Below are positions 46,332-54,065 of a stretch of 64,000 nucleotides of DNA, piece by piece (within the stretch, counting starts at the first letter, position 1; each line of letters begins with the position of its first letter). The DNA comes from Candidatus Dormiibacterota bacterium (GTDB lineage: Bacteria; Chloroflexota; Dormibacteria; Dormibacterales; Dormibacteraceae): NCBI GenBank assembly GCA_003139695.1, contig PLJM01000011.1:124001-188000 (forward strand), in the 5' to 3' direction. Under the pieces are notes generated by a model. It made no database searches. It was not told the DNA's origin and saw only the letters and a program-made list of their open reading frames with translations. A program made the translations under genes and the position numbers.

Positions 46332-47504
46332 TTGCACGCCTTGGCTCCAATGCCGCTCTCTGGCATCCGCGTCCTTGACTTCAGCCATGCGCTCGCGGGC
46401 CCCTACTGCACGATGCTCCTCGGCGACCTTGGCGCAGACGTCATCAAGGTCGAGCCACCGGCGGGCGACCACTCGCGGCAATGGGGCCCGCCTTTCATCA
46501 ATGGCGAGTCCTCCTACTTTCTATCAGTGAATCGCAACAAGCGAAGCATGGTGCTGGATCTGAAGAGTCCTGCCGCACGCGGCGTGGCGGAAGAGCTGGC
46601 CATGGTGTCCGATGTCGTCGTGGAGAATTTCAAGCCCGGTACGATGGCGCGCCTCGGACTCGATGCGGAGAAGCTGCAGGGCATGAAGCGCGCCCTGGTT
46701 TACGCGTCGATCAGCGGGTTCGGCCAGAGCCAGCCGACGCTGGCAGGTTACGACCAGATCGCGCAAGGTACGTCGGGGATGATGAGTGTGAATGCGACTC
46801 CCGACAACCCTCCGACCAAAGTTGGCGTTCCGATCGGAGACATCACGGCCGGGATGTTTGCGTCGCAGGCGATCCTGGCGGCGCTCGTCGAGCGAAGCAC
46901 GACGGGCAAGGGCCGCTATATCGATGTCGCTCTCAATGACTCGTTGCTCGCGCTGTTCACGTATCAGGCGGGCCGCTTCTTCGCCTCCGGTGAGGTCCCG
47001 GTTCAAGAGGGCAACCATCACGCCACGATCGCCCCATATGGCACATTCGCGGTCAGCGATGGGTTCATCAACGTGGCGGTTGCGACCGATGTTCAATTCG
47101 TCCGATTCTGTGAGGCGATCCACGCGCCCGAGCTCGCCGCTGATACCAGGTTCGCGACCAACGCCATGCGGCAAGCTGCAAGGTCTCAGCTGGTGGGCGC
47201 GATCGAAGGCCATCTTCGTGAAGGCACGCGCGCTGAATGGTTGGCGAGGTTCGAGCAGTTTGGAATTCCCGCCGGGCCGATCCTCGACATCGAAGAGGCT
47301 TTTGCCAGCCCGCTCGCGATCGAGCGCGAAATGCGCGTGAAGATCCAACACCCAAAGGCCGGCGAGATCAACCAGGTCGGCGCGCCGTGGAAGATCGACG
47401 GTCGGTCCAGCGCGATCCGAATGCCGCCACCCCTCCTGGGGCAGCACACCGCCGAGGTGCTGAGCGAGCTGCTACACCGCAACGCCGGAGACCTGGTTGG
47501 CTGA
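46332..47504 (+). CDS. Class III CoA-transferase (CaiB/BaiF family)
   Basis: A 390-residue family III CoA-transferase. Motifs: GIRVLDFSHALAGPYCTMLLGDLGADVIKVEPP (with the substrate-loop region), NRNKRSMVLDLKS, VVENFKPGTMARLGLD (the Asp-containing segment where the acyl-enzyme anhydride forms is near LGLD) and GYDQIAQGTSGMM. It moves CoA between a donor acyl-CoA and an organic acid. Start TTG 46332 or ATG 46350 (MPLSGIRV). The stop overlaps a second, related CoA-transferase, suggesting two subunits or two specificities. Confidence 0.9.
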   Translation: MHALAPMPLSGIRVLDFSHALAGPYCTMLLGDLGADVIKVEPPAGDHSRQWGPPFINGESSYFLSVNRNKRSMVLDLKSPAARGVAEELAMVSDVVVENFKPGTMARLGLDAEKLQGMKRALVYASISGFGQSQPTLAGYDQIAQGTSGMMSVNATPDNPPTKVGVPIGDITAGMFASQAILAALVERSTTGKGRYIDVALNDSLLALFTYQAGRFFASGEVPVQEGNHHATIAPYGTFAVSDGFINVAVATDVQFVRFCEAIHAPELAADTRFATNAMRQAARSQLVGAIEGHLREGTRAEWLARFEQFGIPAGPILDIEEAFASPLAIEREMRVKIQHPKAGEINQVGAPWKIDGRSSAIRMPPPLLGQHTAEVLSELLHRNAGDLVG

Positions 47505-48744
47505 TCGGCTCGATGGATCGACCGAAGGCCGCGCAAGCGCGCCGCTCTCGGGCATCCGGGTCATCGAGGTCGGCAACTACATGGCTGGGCCTTTTTGCGG
47601 GATGCAGCTTGCCGACCTGGGCGCGGAGGTGATCAAGGTGGAGCAGCCGGTCGGTGGCGACCAGGTACGTTCGTCGGCGCCCCTGATCGAAGGGGAGGGT
47701 TCGGCGTTCATGCGCCTGAACCGCAACAAGCGCTCGGTCGCCCTCGACCTGAAGAGCACGTCCGGCAAAGAGGTGTTTCGCAAGCTGGCCGCCACCGCGG
47801 ATGTCGTGGTCGAGAATCTCCGCCCCGGCACCATGGCCGACCTCGGGCTCGACTACGAGAGGCTGCAACGGCTGAACCCGCGCCTCATCTACGTCGCAGC
47901 GTCCGGTTGGGGCCAGGACGGGCCGCTCAGGGATCGGCCCGGGATGGACATCATGGCGCAGGCACGATCGGGGCTCATGAGTATCACCGGCACGCCCGAT
48001 GGCGATCCGGTGAAGGTCGGCGTGCCGATCTGCGACCTCGTCTGCGCCCTCTACGGAGCGCTGGCCGCGGTGTCGGCGCTGCACGCCAGGCGCGAATCAG
48101 GGGTCGGCCAGTTCATCGATGTCTCTCTGCTCGAGGCCGGCGTGTCTTTTGCAATCTGGGAGGCCGGCCTGTTCTTCGCCACCGGCGAGATTCCCAAGGC
48201 GTCGGGATCTGCGCACCAGAACGCCGCGCCTTATCAGGCATTTCGTGCGCAGGACGCATGGTTGACGATCGGCGCCACCACCAAACCCAACTGGACGGCG
48301 ATGTGTGAGGCACTTGGGCTTGCGAACCTGCTGCAGGATGGCCGCTATACGGACGCGAACCTCCGGCATGAGCACCGCGAAGCGCTCGCCGCCACCATCG
48401 AGGAGGTCACCATGACCAAACCCGCGGCACATTGGCTCGACCTTCTCGATCAGGCCGGAGTCCCGTGCGCGCCGCTACAGGACTTCGGCCAGGCATTCAC
48501 GGACCCGCACCTGCTCGCGCGCGATTACTTCTGGGACGCGCCGCACACGACTGCCGGAACAGTCCGCCAGCTGGGTTCGCCGATGCGGTTCTCAGGCACT
48601 CCCACGCGGCGCGATCGGGCGGCCCCTCTTCTTGGTGAAGACTCGACCGCTGTGCTGGCGGAGCTTGGATACGACGCCGCTGCGGTGAGAAGCATGCTCG
48701 AGCACAAGGTCGTGGGTGTTCCCACGCAATCCCGCCATGAGTGA
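47497..48744 (+). CDS. Class III CoA-transferase (CaiB/BaiF family), second copy
   Basis: A 415-residue paralogue of the preceding gene, with GIRVIEVGNYMAGPFCGMQLADLGAEVIKVEQP, RNKRSVALDLKS and VVENLRPGTMADLGLDYERL. It shares the order of motifs but clearly differs in sequence, so it is not a recent duplication. It may form a heteromer with the first, or transfer CoA to a different acid. Overlaps the enoyl-CoA hydratase gene by 8 bp. Confidence 0.9.
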   Translation: MADRLDGSTEGRASAPLSGIRVIEVGNYMAGPFCGMQLADLGAEVIKVEQPVGGDQVRSSAPLIEGEGSAFMRLNRNKRSVALDLKSTSGKEVFRKLAATADVVVENLRPGTMADLGLDYERLQRLNPRLIYVAASGWGQDGPLRDRPGMDIMAQARSGLMSITGTPDGDPVKVGVPICDLVCALYGALAAVSALHARRESGVGQFIDVSLLEAGVSFAIWEAGLFFATGEIPKASGSAHQNAAPYQAFRAQDAWLTIGATTKPNWTAMCEALGLANLLQDGRYTDANLRHEHREALAATIEEVTMTKPAAHWLDLLDQAGVPCAPLQDFGQAFTDPHLLARDYFWDAPHTTAGTVRQLGSPMRFSGTPTRRDRAAPLLGEDSTAVLAELGYDAAAVRSMLEHKVVGVPTQSRHE

Positions 48745-49543
48745 TATGCGCGCGGCCGCGCCCGCCGAGGAGCTGATCGTCGAGCAGCGTGGTCCGATCA
48801 GGTGGATCACTTTCAACCGGCCTCATGCGCGCAACGCGTTGACCTGGAACATGTACGACCGGCTGGTCAAGGCGTGCGACGACGTGAACGCCGACCGCAG
48901 CGTTCGCGCAGTCGTGCTGACGGGCGCCGGGGGGAAGGCATTTGTCGCAGGCACCGATATCGCGCAATTTCGAGCGTTCAAGACCGAGCAGGATGCGCTC
49001 GACTACGAGGCGCGGGGAAACGTGGTCATGCACACCCTCGAGTCGGTGCGCGTGCCGACGATAGCCGCGATAACCGGCGCGTGCACCGGAGCCGGAGCAG
49101 CGATCGCGGCGTGTTGCGACCTCCGTATAGGATCGCCGTCCTCGCGGTACGGGTTTCCAATTGCGCGCACCCTCGGCAACTGCCTGTCGATGGCGAACTA
49201 CAGCCGCATCGCGGCCCTGATGGGAATTCCTCGACTGAAGGACCTGATCATGCGTGCGCGGCTCATGGATGCTCAAGAGATGCTGGCAAGCGGTCTGCTG
49301 TCCGAGGTGACGCCTGACGAGCAATCGTTGCCCACCCGCGCGCAGTCGCTCGCCGAGGAGGTCGCGTCGCTGGCCCCGCTGACGCTTTGGGCGACCAAAG
49401 AAGCGCTGCGGCGTGTGCGGGAGAAGATGAGCCTGGTGGATGGCGACTCGGACCTGATCCTGGCCTGCTACATGTCTCAGGATTTCAAAGAAGGGATCGA
49501 AGCGTTCCTGACGAAGCGTGAGCCGCACTGGAAGGGCGAGTAG
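48737..49543 (+). CDS. Enoyl-CoA hydratase/isomerase family protein
   Basis: A 268-residue crotonase-fold protein. ITFNRPHARNALTWNMYDRL, the oxyanion-hole region GKAFVAGTDIAQF and GACTGAGAAIAACCDLRIGSPSSRYGFPIA are typical. The usual catalytic Glu pair is not obvious in the second segment, so a hydratase, isomerase or hydrolase role is open. ATG 48737 lies just inside the end of the CoA-transferase gene. It is the last gene of the gntR-started plus-strand series. Confidence 0.88.
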   Translation: MSDMRAAAPAEELIVEQRGPIRWITFNRPHARNALTWNMYDRLVKACDDVNADRSVRAVVLTGAGGKAFVAGTDIAQFRAFKTEQDALDYEARGNVVMHTLESVRVPTIAAITGACTGAGAAIAACCDLRIGSPSSRYGFPIARTLGNCLSMANYSRIAALMGIPRLKDLIMRARLMDAQEMLASGLLSEVTPDEQSLPTRAQSLAEEVASLAPLTLWATKEALRRVREKMSLVDGDSDLILACYMSQDFKEGIEAFLTKREPHWKGE

Positions 49544-49546
49544 GGG

Positions 49547-50296
49547 TCACGACACCAGCAGCTTGACCACGGCGGCCAGCCCGCCAACGACGATCAGCGT
49601 CCGCAGAATGTTCGACGGGAGGCGGCGGCCGACGGACGCCCCGAGCTGCCCGCCCGCGATGCTGGCAACGGCGAGCAGCCCCGCAGCCTCCCACGCGACG
49701 TGTCCGAAGACGATGAACACCAGCGAGGCCACCGCGTTGGATATGGCCGCAAGCACATTCCTCACGCCATTGAGGCGCTGGAGGTCGTCTTTGATGAAGA
49801 CAGACAGGATGCCGATGAAGATCACGCCAACGCCCGCGCCGAAGTAGCCGGCATAGATGGCGGCCATCAAGATGGCCGCGCGCAGAGCCCAGGCGCTGCC
49901 CGCGTGGTCGCGATAGCGAGCCAACAGGGCCGACAGACGGGGCTGCGCGATCACAAGCGCGACCGCGAAAAGTACCAGGAGGGGCACGACGCGACGGAAG
50001 ACCCCTTCGGGCAGCGCCAGCAGGAGGGTGGCGCCGACCACGGCTCCGATCGCTGTCGGGATGGCGAGCTCCAGCAAGCGGTTGCGCTGGCCGGCGAGCT
50101 CGCGGCGATAGCCCACCACGCCGCTGACGTTGCCCAGGACCAGGCCGACCGTATTGCTCATGTTCGCCACCACCGGAGGAAAGCCGACGGCCAGGAGGGT
50201 GGGGAAGGTGAGGAGGCTGCCAGTGCCGACCACGGCATTCACCATGCCCGCCACGAAGCCGGCCGCCAGGATCGCAAGAATTTCCAGCAAGCTCAC
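49547..50296 (-). CDS. TauE/SafE family membrane permease, third copy
   Basis: A 249-residue membrane protein with the TauE pattern GFVAGMVNAVVGTGSLLTFPTLLAVGF in the first half and AGYFGAGVGVIFIGILSVF in the second. GTG 50296 gives the family-like N-terminus MSLLEILAILAAGFVAG; the longer upstream frame crosses the promoter region of the divergent dehydrogenase. It shares that region, with its palindrome, with the acyl-CoA dehydrogenase gene. The substrate may be an organic anion related to the island. Confidence 0.85.
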   Translation of the reverse strand: MSLLEILAILAAGFVAGMVNAVVGTGSLLTFPTLLAVGFPPVVANMSNTVGLVLGNVSGVVGYRRELAGQRNRLLELAIPTAIGAVVGATLLLALPEGVFRRVVPLLVLFAVALVIAQPRLSALLARYRDHAGSAWALRAAILMAAIYAGYFGAGVGVIFIGILSVFIKDDLQRLNGVRNVLAAISNAVASLVFIVFGHVAWEAAGLLAVASIAGGQLGASVGRRLPSNILRTLIVVGGLAAVVKLLVS

Positions 50297-50361
50297 GGCG
50301 GAAGAGGGTACGCACTTGACACGATGACGCAGTGCGGCGTAAGGTCGTGGCCAATAACGGT

Positions 50362-50381
50362 ACGTATCAGTACTGAAACGT
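50362..50381. promoter_or_regulatory. 20-bp palindromic operator, probable TetR site
   Basis: ACGTATCAGTACTGAAACGT is an inverted repeat with a single mismatched pair. It lies in the divergent region between the TauE-type gene and the acyl-CoA dehydrogenase, 25 bp before the latter. The TetR-family regulator encoded directly after the dehydrogenase is the likely ligand-controlled repressor. Confidence 0.65.
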
Positions 50382-50405
50382 TGTAGCACAGGAGCCAAGA
50401 GCCAC

Positions 50406-51599
50406 ATGGTTTCGTTCGAGCTGAGTGATGAGCAGCGGGAGATCAGGGACTGGGTCCACGCCTTCGCCGAGAAGGAGATCCGGCCCGTAGCCGTGCAGTA
50501 CGACGAGGCGGAGGAGTTCCCCTGGCCGGTCGTCAAGAAGGCTGCTGAGGTTGGCCTTTACGGAGTCGATTTCCTCCAGCAGACATACGGCGACCCGACC
50601 GGCATCATGCCCGCGTTGGTCGCGGAGGAGCTGACCTGGGGCTGTGCCGGCATCGCGCTGGCCATCCAGGGCACGGGATTGCCGATCGCCGCGATCTTCT
50701 CGCAGGGCACGCCCGAGCAGATCGCGACGTGGATACCCGCGTGCTTCGGCACCGTGGAGAAGCCGGAAGTGGGCGCCTTCGCCGTCACCGAGGCCGACGC
50801 GGGCTCGGATGTCTCGTCGATGAAAACCCGCGCGGTCAGGAAGAACGGCGACTGGGTGCTCAACGGCCAGAAGATCTTCATCACGAACGGCGGCATCGCC
50901 GGAGTTCACGTGGTGGTGGCCGCAGTTGAGCCGGAGCTCGGTACGCGAGGGCAGGCCAGCTTCGTCGTCCCGCCCGGCACCAATGGCATCAGGCAGGGTA
51001 AGAAGGAAAGGAAGATGGGGATCAGGGCCTCGCACACCGCCGAGGTGATCCTCGAGGACTGCACGATCCCACTCGAGAACGTGCTTGGTGGGATGGAGAA
51101 GCTGGAAGCCAGGCTCGCGCGCGCTCGCGAGGGCACGCACTCGCGCTCGTCGGTCGCGCTCAAGACCTTCGAGCTGTCGCGGCCGATCGTTGGCGCGATG
51201 GCGCTCGGGATTGCGCGCGCGGCGTTTGAGTTCGCGCTGCAGTACGCGAAGGAGCGCAAGCAGTTCGGCCGGCCATTGATCGAGAACCAGGCGATCGCGT
51301 TCATGCTGGCCGACATGGCGACCGAGATCGAGGCGACGCGCGCCCTCATCTGGCGGGCACTCTGGGAGGGCCGCAATGGCGGTGAGTTCAAAAAGGCCGA
51401 GGGCTCGATGGCGAAGCTGAAGGCCGGAGAGGTCGCGGTCAAGGTCACCGACCAGGCGATCCAGATCTGCGGCGGCTACGGCTACATCCGCGACTTCCCG
51501 GTCGAGAAGTGGCACCGCGACGCGAAGATCTACACGCTCTTCGAGGGCACGTCCGAGATTCAGCGCCTCGTCATCTCGCGCGCCCTCGCGCACGCCTAG
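50406..51599 (+). CDS. Acyl-CoA dehydrogenase
   Basis: A 397-residue FAD enzyme that introduces the alpha-beta double bond into acyl-CoA. FAVTEADAGSDVSSMKTRA and FITNGG are FAD/substrate contacts; YAKERKQFGRPLIENQAIAFMLADMATEIEATR is the C-terminal helical signature; the catalytic base is the Glu in YTLFEGTSEIQRL. The acyl chain specificity cannot be read. It probably acts with the hydratase and CoA-transferases upstream. An AGGAG lies 11 nt before the ATG. Confidence 0.94.
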   Translation: MVSFELSDEQREIRDWVHAFAEKEIRPVAVQYDEAEEFPWPVVKKAAEVGLYGVDFLQQTYGDPTGIMPALVAEELTWGCAGIALAIQGTGLPIAAIFSQGTPEQIATWIPACFGTVEKPEVGAFAVTEADAGSDVSSMKTRAVRKNGDWVLNGQKIFITNGGIAGVHVVVAAVEPELGTRGQASFVVPPGTNGIRQGKKERKMGIRASHTAEVILEDCTIPLENVLGGMEKLEARLARAREGTHSRSSVALKTFELSRPIVGAMALGIARAAFEFALQYAKERKQFGRPLIENQAIAFMLADMATEIEATRALIWRALWEGRNGGEFKKAEGSMAKLKAGEVAVKVTDQAIQICGGYGYIRDFPVEKWHRDAKIYTLFEGTSEIQRLVISRALAHA

Positions 51600-51600
51600 C

Positions 51601-52206
51601 GTGGCGGTCGCCGCGCCGGCCGGGGCTCAGCAGCGTCGCGCCGCCAGGGTCGACCGGCGGCGCCAGCGTGTCGCCGACGCCGCGCTCCATCTGTTTGCCG
51701 TGCAGGGCTACAACGTCACGTCGGTCGACGACATCGCGGCTCGGTCGAAGACGTCGAAGTCGGCCTTCTATGAGTTCTTCAAGTCGAAAGAGGACTGCTT
51801 TCGCGAGCTGCTAGTGCAGGAGGGCGGCGCGCTCATCCACGATGTGCTCGCCGAGGCTGCCAGCGGCCACGACCATCACGAGCGTCTGCGCCGGGGAATC
51901 ACCAAGTTCGTCCAGTCAAGCTTCGAGCGTTCTTCAGTCGCGCGCCTGCTGATCGTCGAGTCGGTCGGCCTGAGCACAGCCGTCGACCAGGTGCGCCACG
52001 AGCTGCAGAGCCGGTTTGCGGACGCTGTCGCCGAGGAGGTGCGGCACGCGATGCTCCACGACCCGTTCTATGCGAACAAGGACCCGCAGGTGTTCGGCCG
52101 GGCGGTCGTGGGAGCCGTCAACGATGCTGTCGGTTACTTCGTGACCCACCCCGGGGTCGACGCGGACTCTCTCGCCGACAGCCTGTGCCGGATCTTCGCG
52201 CCCTAG
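51601..52206 (+). CDS. TetR family transcriptional regulator
   Basis: A 201-residue repressor. The HTH is ALHLFAVQGYNVTSVDDIAARSKTSKSAFYEFFKSKEDCF, followed by an all-helical ligand-binding domain. The GTG start comes one base after the dehydrogenase stop, so both are co-transcribed; autoregulation through the 20-bp palindrome at 50362-50381 is the natural model. The ligand is probably an acyl-CoA. Confidence 0.9.
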   Translation: MAVAAPAGAQQRRAARVDRRRQRVADAALHLFAVQGYNVTSVDDIAARSKTSKSAFYEFFKSKEDCFRELLVQEGGALIHDVLAEAASGHDHHERLRRGITKFVQSSFERSSVARLLIVESVGLSTAVDQVRHELQSRFADAVAEEVRHAMLHDPFYANKDPQVFGRAVVGAVNDAVGYFVTHPGVDADSLADSLCRIFAP

Positions 52207-52297
52207 GACGACGGGAGGTCGGTCGGGCAATGTTCCAGGGGAGTGGGGAACCTCTCTTTGGTGAGCGTCGACCGGCCCTATAGCGCGGCTCGGCCAG

Positions 52298-52326
52298 TTG
52301 ACCTACGAACGCCTGTTCGCTATAAT
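52298..52326 (+). promoter_or_regulatory. SOS promoter (TTGACC-17-TATAAT) of the 121-aa gene
   Basis: TTGACC (52298-52303) and TATAAT (52321-52326) with exact 17-bp spacing form a near-consensus promoter. A LexA box fills the spacer. The ATG follows only 12 nt after the -10 box, so the transcript should have almost no leader. Confidence 0.85.
52306..52319. promoter_or_regulatory. LexA box in the 121-aa gene promoter
   Basis: CGAACGCCTGTTCG matches the Gram-positive LexA consensus CGAAC-N4-GTTCG exactly. It occupies the promoter spacer, so bound LexA would block RNA polymerase. Confidence 0.85.
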
Positions 52327-52338
52327 AGGGCCACGAAC

Positions 52339-52704
52339 ATGCGTACTCTCGCGACCCAGGTCCGGCTGCGGCGGCTCGACCGCGCCTTCTCGGAGGCGCT
52401 CGATCGCCTGCTGTCCGAGCCGGCCGAGCGCGAGATGGTCGGCCTGATCTCAGCCAAGCTCCTCGAGCTGGCCTCGGACGTCAGGGACTCGTGGCGGCGC
52501 GAGACCATGCAGACCCGGCCGGCGGAGGCCCTGGACGCCTACGTCAAGGAAGCGCTCAGGACGGCCGAGTTCGCGATCGCGGCTCTGCCTCAGGCGGGCG
52601 CCGACCTGGAGCTTCTGGGCCGAGATTTCAACAACGCGGCCCTGCCGCTTGAGGTCTTCCTGAGGGGCCTGGACGCGGAACCGGCGCTACAGCGCTCCGC
52701 CTAA
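52339..52704 (+). CDS. LexA-controlled 121-aa protein, unknown
   Basis: A 121-residue mostly helical, Arg/Glu/Leu-rich protein (MRTLATQVRLRRLDRAFSE at the start) without any domain I recognise. No cysteine and no membrane segment, so probably cytosolic. ATG 52339 is set by the promoter: the -10 box ends 12 nt before it. The exact LexA box means it is almost certainly induced by DNA damage. A LAGLIDADG-type protein begins 5 nt after its stop, so both are likely one SOS operon. Confidence 0.75.
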   Translation: MRTLATQVRLRRLDRAFSEALDRLLSEPAEREMVGLISAKLLELASDVRDSWRRETMQTRPAEALDAYVKEALRTAEFAIAALPQAGADLELLGRDFNNAALPLEVFLRGLDAEPALQRSA

Positions 52705-52709
52705 CGCAG

Positions 52710-53273
52710 GTGCCGGTGCGTGACACCCTGGAGGTCACTGAAGTGGCCCAAGGGCCGACACTGACCGACTGGGTATACGCGGCCGGCTTTGTGGACGGCG
52801 AAGGCTGCATAGCCATCGCGAGAGCGTTCGTGCCACGCGGTGAGCGGTACTACTACTCAGTTCAAGTCGTGGTTACGAACCGCGATCGTGAGGTTTTTGA
52901 CTGGATGCATGGCATTTGGGGCGGCTGGGTCGTGCCCGTCGCCAGAGGTCAAGAAAATGCTCGGCCGGCGTGGAACTGGCGATGTTCCACTGGAGGGTCG
53001 GCCAAGGGTTTCTTGCTTGGAATTCAGCCGTGGCTGCGCGTCAAGCGCGCCCAGTGCGATAACGCCCTCGCGATGATCGATTTGCTGAGCCGCAGTCGGC
53101 GCACTCTCGGGCCCTATCCGATATTGCCCGAGTGGCTGGAGCAGCAGGAGGCCCTGTACTGGATCCAACGTGAGCTGAATCACCGTGGCAACGCGGCATT
53201 CGTAAAACAACCGATGCACTCGCCCCGTCGCATTAATCGCGAGCGTGCTGTAGCAGCAGCATTCGGCGTTTGA
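52710..53273 (+). CDS. LAGLIDADG-type endonuclease-like protein
   Basis: A 187-residue protein with one clear LAGLIDADG motif, WVYAAGFVDGEGCIAIARAF (about residues 21-40), including the acidic residue Asp29 of DGEG. One motif implies a homodimer or a degenerate second motif. KGFLLGIQPWLRVKRAQCDNALAMIDLL is compatible with the rest of the fold. It stands alone, with no intron or intein around it. GTG 52710 follows the SOS gene stop by 5 nt; GTG 52743 is an alternative start. Activity is not certain; some family members act as regulators instead. Confidence 0.72.
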   Translation: MPVRDTLEVTEVAQGPTLTDWVYAAGFVDGEGCIAIARAFVPRGERYYYSVQVVVTNRDREVFDWMHGIWGGWVVPVARGQENARPAWNWRCSTGGSAKGFLLGIQPWLRVKRAQCDNALAMIDLLSRSRRTLGPYPILPEWLEQQEALYWIQRELNHRGNAAFVKQPMHSPRRINRERAVAAAFGV

Positions 53274-53366
53274 TCGCGATAACCTAGCCGTCAGCTAGCG
53301 ATTACCCAATTACGCTGTCTTAAAGGTGTATTATCAGCACCAACCACCCCAAACCGAGGGTCTGGC

Positions 53367-53603
53367 CTAGGGCTCTCTTCCCGACCGTTTTAAGGCCGTC
53401 TCGAGGATTTGACGACTCATGTGCCCCTCCGCAACAACCGCGCCGTCAGCGAGCACGACCGGGACGCGCCAGTCGTAGAGGCGGAACAACTCATCGTCTG
53501 TGTCGACATCGGCGAGGTGGGGTTCGTGGCCGAGCTCGCGGAGTAGAGCCAGGGCCTGGTCGCAGAGGTGGCAGTCTCGCCGGGTGACCAGGACCAGCTC
53601 CAT
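53367..53603 (-). CDS. Glutaredoxin-like protein
   Basis: A 78-residue thioredoxin-fold protein with the redox pair Cys11-His-Leu-Cys14 at the end of the first strand and the cis-Pro region WRVPVVLAD. It resembles the DUF836/GlrX-like group. It probably reduces disulfides or mixed disulfides. The 93 bp between it and the LAGLIDADG gene hold only a short inverted repeat (CTAGC/GCTAG). Confidence 0.82.
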   Translation of the reverse strand: MELVLVTRRDCHLCDQALALLRELGHEPHLADVDTDDELFRLYDWRVPVVLADGAVVAEGHMSRQILETALKRSGREP

Positions 53604-53626
53604 GGGGCTGAGCCTAGCGCAGCCGG

Positions 53627-53938
53627 CTAGCCCGGTAGCTGCAGGACCTCCCCCACATCGATCACAGGGCTGTGGAGCCCGTTGAGGTGCTCGATCTCGT
53701 CAATACGCACCCTGACGTCATCGCCTGGATACCGAGCGCCGGCGATGGCCCACAGCGTGTCGCCCGGCTGTACCACCACGGTCGCGACGACCGGGGGCGT
53801 GTCACCCAGCGCCACCTTGGAAAGCCCAAGGGCCAGGGCGGCGACCGCCAGCAGGACCAGGCTCCAGCGCCCAAGGTGGCGCAGCGGCGCCTCGCGGCGC
53901 GATCGGAGGGGGCGGATGGAGTAGCCTGTGGCGTACAT
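53627..53938 (-). CDS. LysM membrane protein, YneA/Rv2719c-like SOS division inhibitor
   Basis: A 103-residue protein: basic cytosolic N-terminus, one membrane helix (about 24-44, RWSLVLLAVAALALGLSKVAL) and an outer LysM domain (about 54-102, VVVQPGDTLWAIAGARYPGDDV, IEHLNGLHSPVIDVGEVLQLP). It is divergent from lexA, and its promoter contains an exact LexA box. The same layout occurs for Bacillus yneA and mycobacterial Rv2719c, which stop cell division during SOS. ATG 53938 follows the -10 box by 10 nt, so the message is nearly leaderless. Function inferred from domain plus context. Confidence 0.82.
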   Translation of the reverse strand: MYATGYSIRPLRSRREAPLRHLGRWSLVLLAVAALALGLSKVALGDTPPVVATVVVQPGDTLWAIAGARYPGDDVRVRIDEIEHLNGLHSPVIDVGEVLQLPG

Positions 53939-53948
53939 GTGTTCGGGG

Positions 53949-53977
53949 ACTGTAGCGAACGCCCGTTCGTATGTCAA
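53949..53977 (-). promoter_or_regulatory. SOS promoter of the LysM gene (TTGACA-17-TACAGT)
   Basis: On the minus strand TTGACA (53977-53972) and TACAGT (53954-53949) are 17 bp apart, and the spacer is filled by a LexA box. The geometry is the same as at 52298-52326. The start codon is 10 nt past the -10 box. Confidence 0.85.
53956..53969. promoter_or_regulatory. LexA box in the LysM gene promoter
   Basis: CGAACGCCCGTTCG, an exact CGAAC-N4-GTTCG site, placed between the -35 and -10 elements of the LysM gene. Confidence 0.88.
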
Positions 53978-53983
53978 GTCCCC

Positions 53984-53997
53984 CGAACAAAGGTTTG
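53984..53997. promoter_or_regulatory. LexA box in the lexA promoter
   Basis: CGAACAAAGGTTTG matches the consensus with one allowed change (GTTTG). It overlaps the lexA -35 element, as expected for autoregulation. Confidence 0.75.
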
Positions 53998-54023
53998 CAC
54001 TTAGAGGGAGAGTTTGCTAGAGT
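53995..54023 (+). promoter_or_regulatory. lexA promoter
   Basis: TTGCAC (53995-54000) and TAGAGT (54018-54023) with 17-bp spacing; the LexA box overlaps the -35. The start codon is 42 nt downstream, so unlike the other two SOS genes lexA has a normal leader. Confidence 0.65.
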
Positions 54024-54065
54024 GGGCCCCAGCGTCCTGAATACGATCCTGGAGATGGCATCAAA

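Noticed and set aside
53274-53366. Possible tRNA or small RNA in the gap after the LAGLIDADG gene
   Set aside because: Only a 5-bp CTAGC/GCTAG inverted repeat is visible; no cloverleaf, T-loop or terminator.
51601-54000. Mobile element carrying the LAGLIDADG gene
   Set aside because: No terminal repeats, integrase, intron core or split gene is visible around it.
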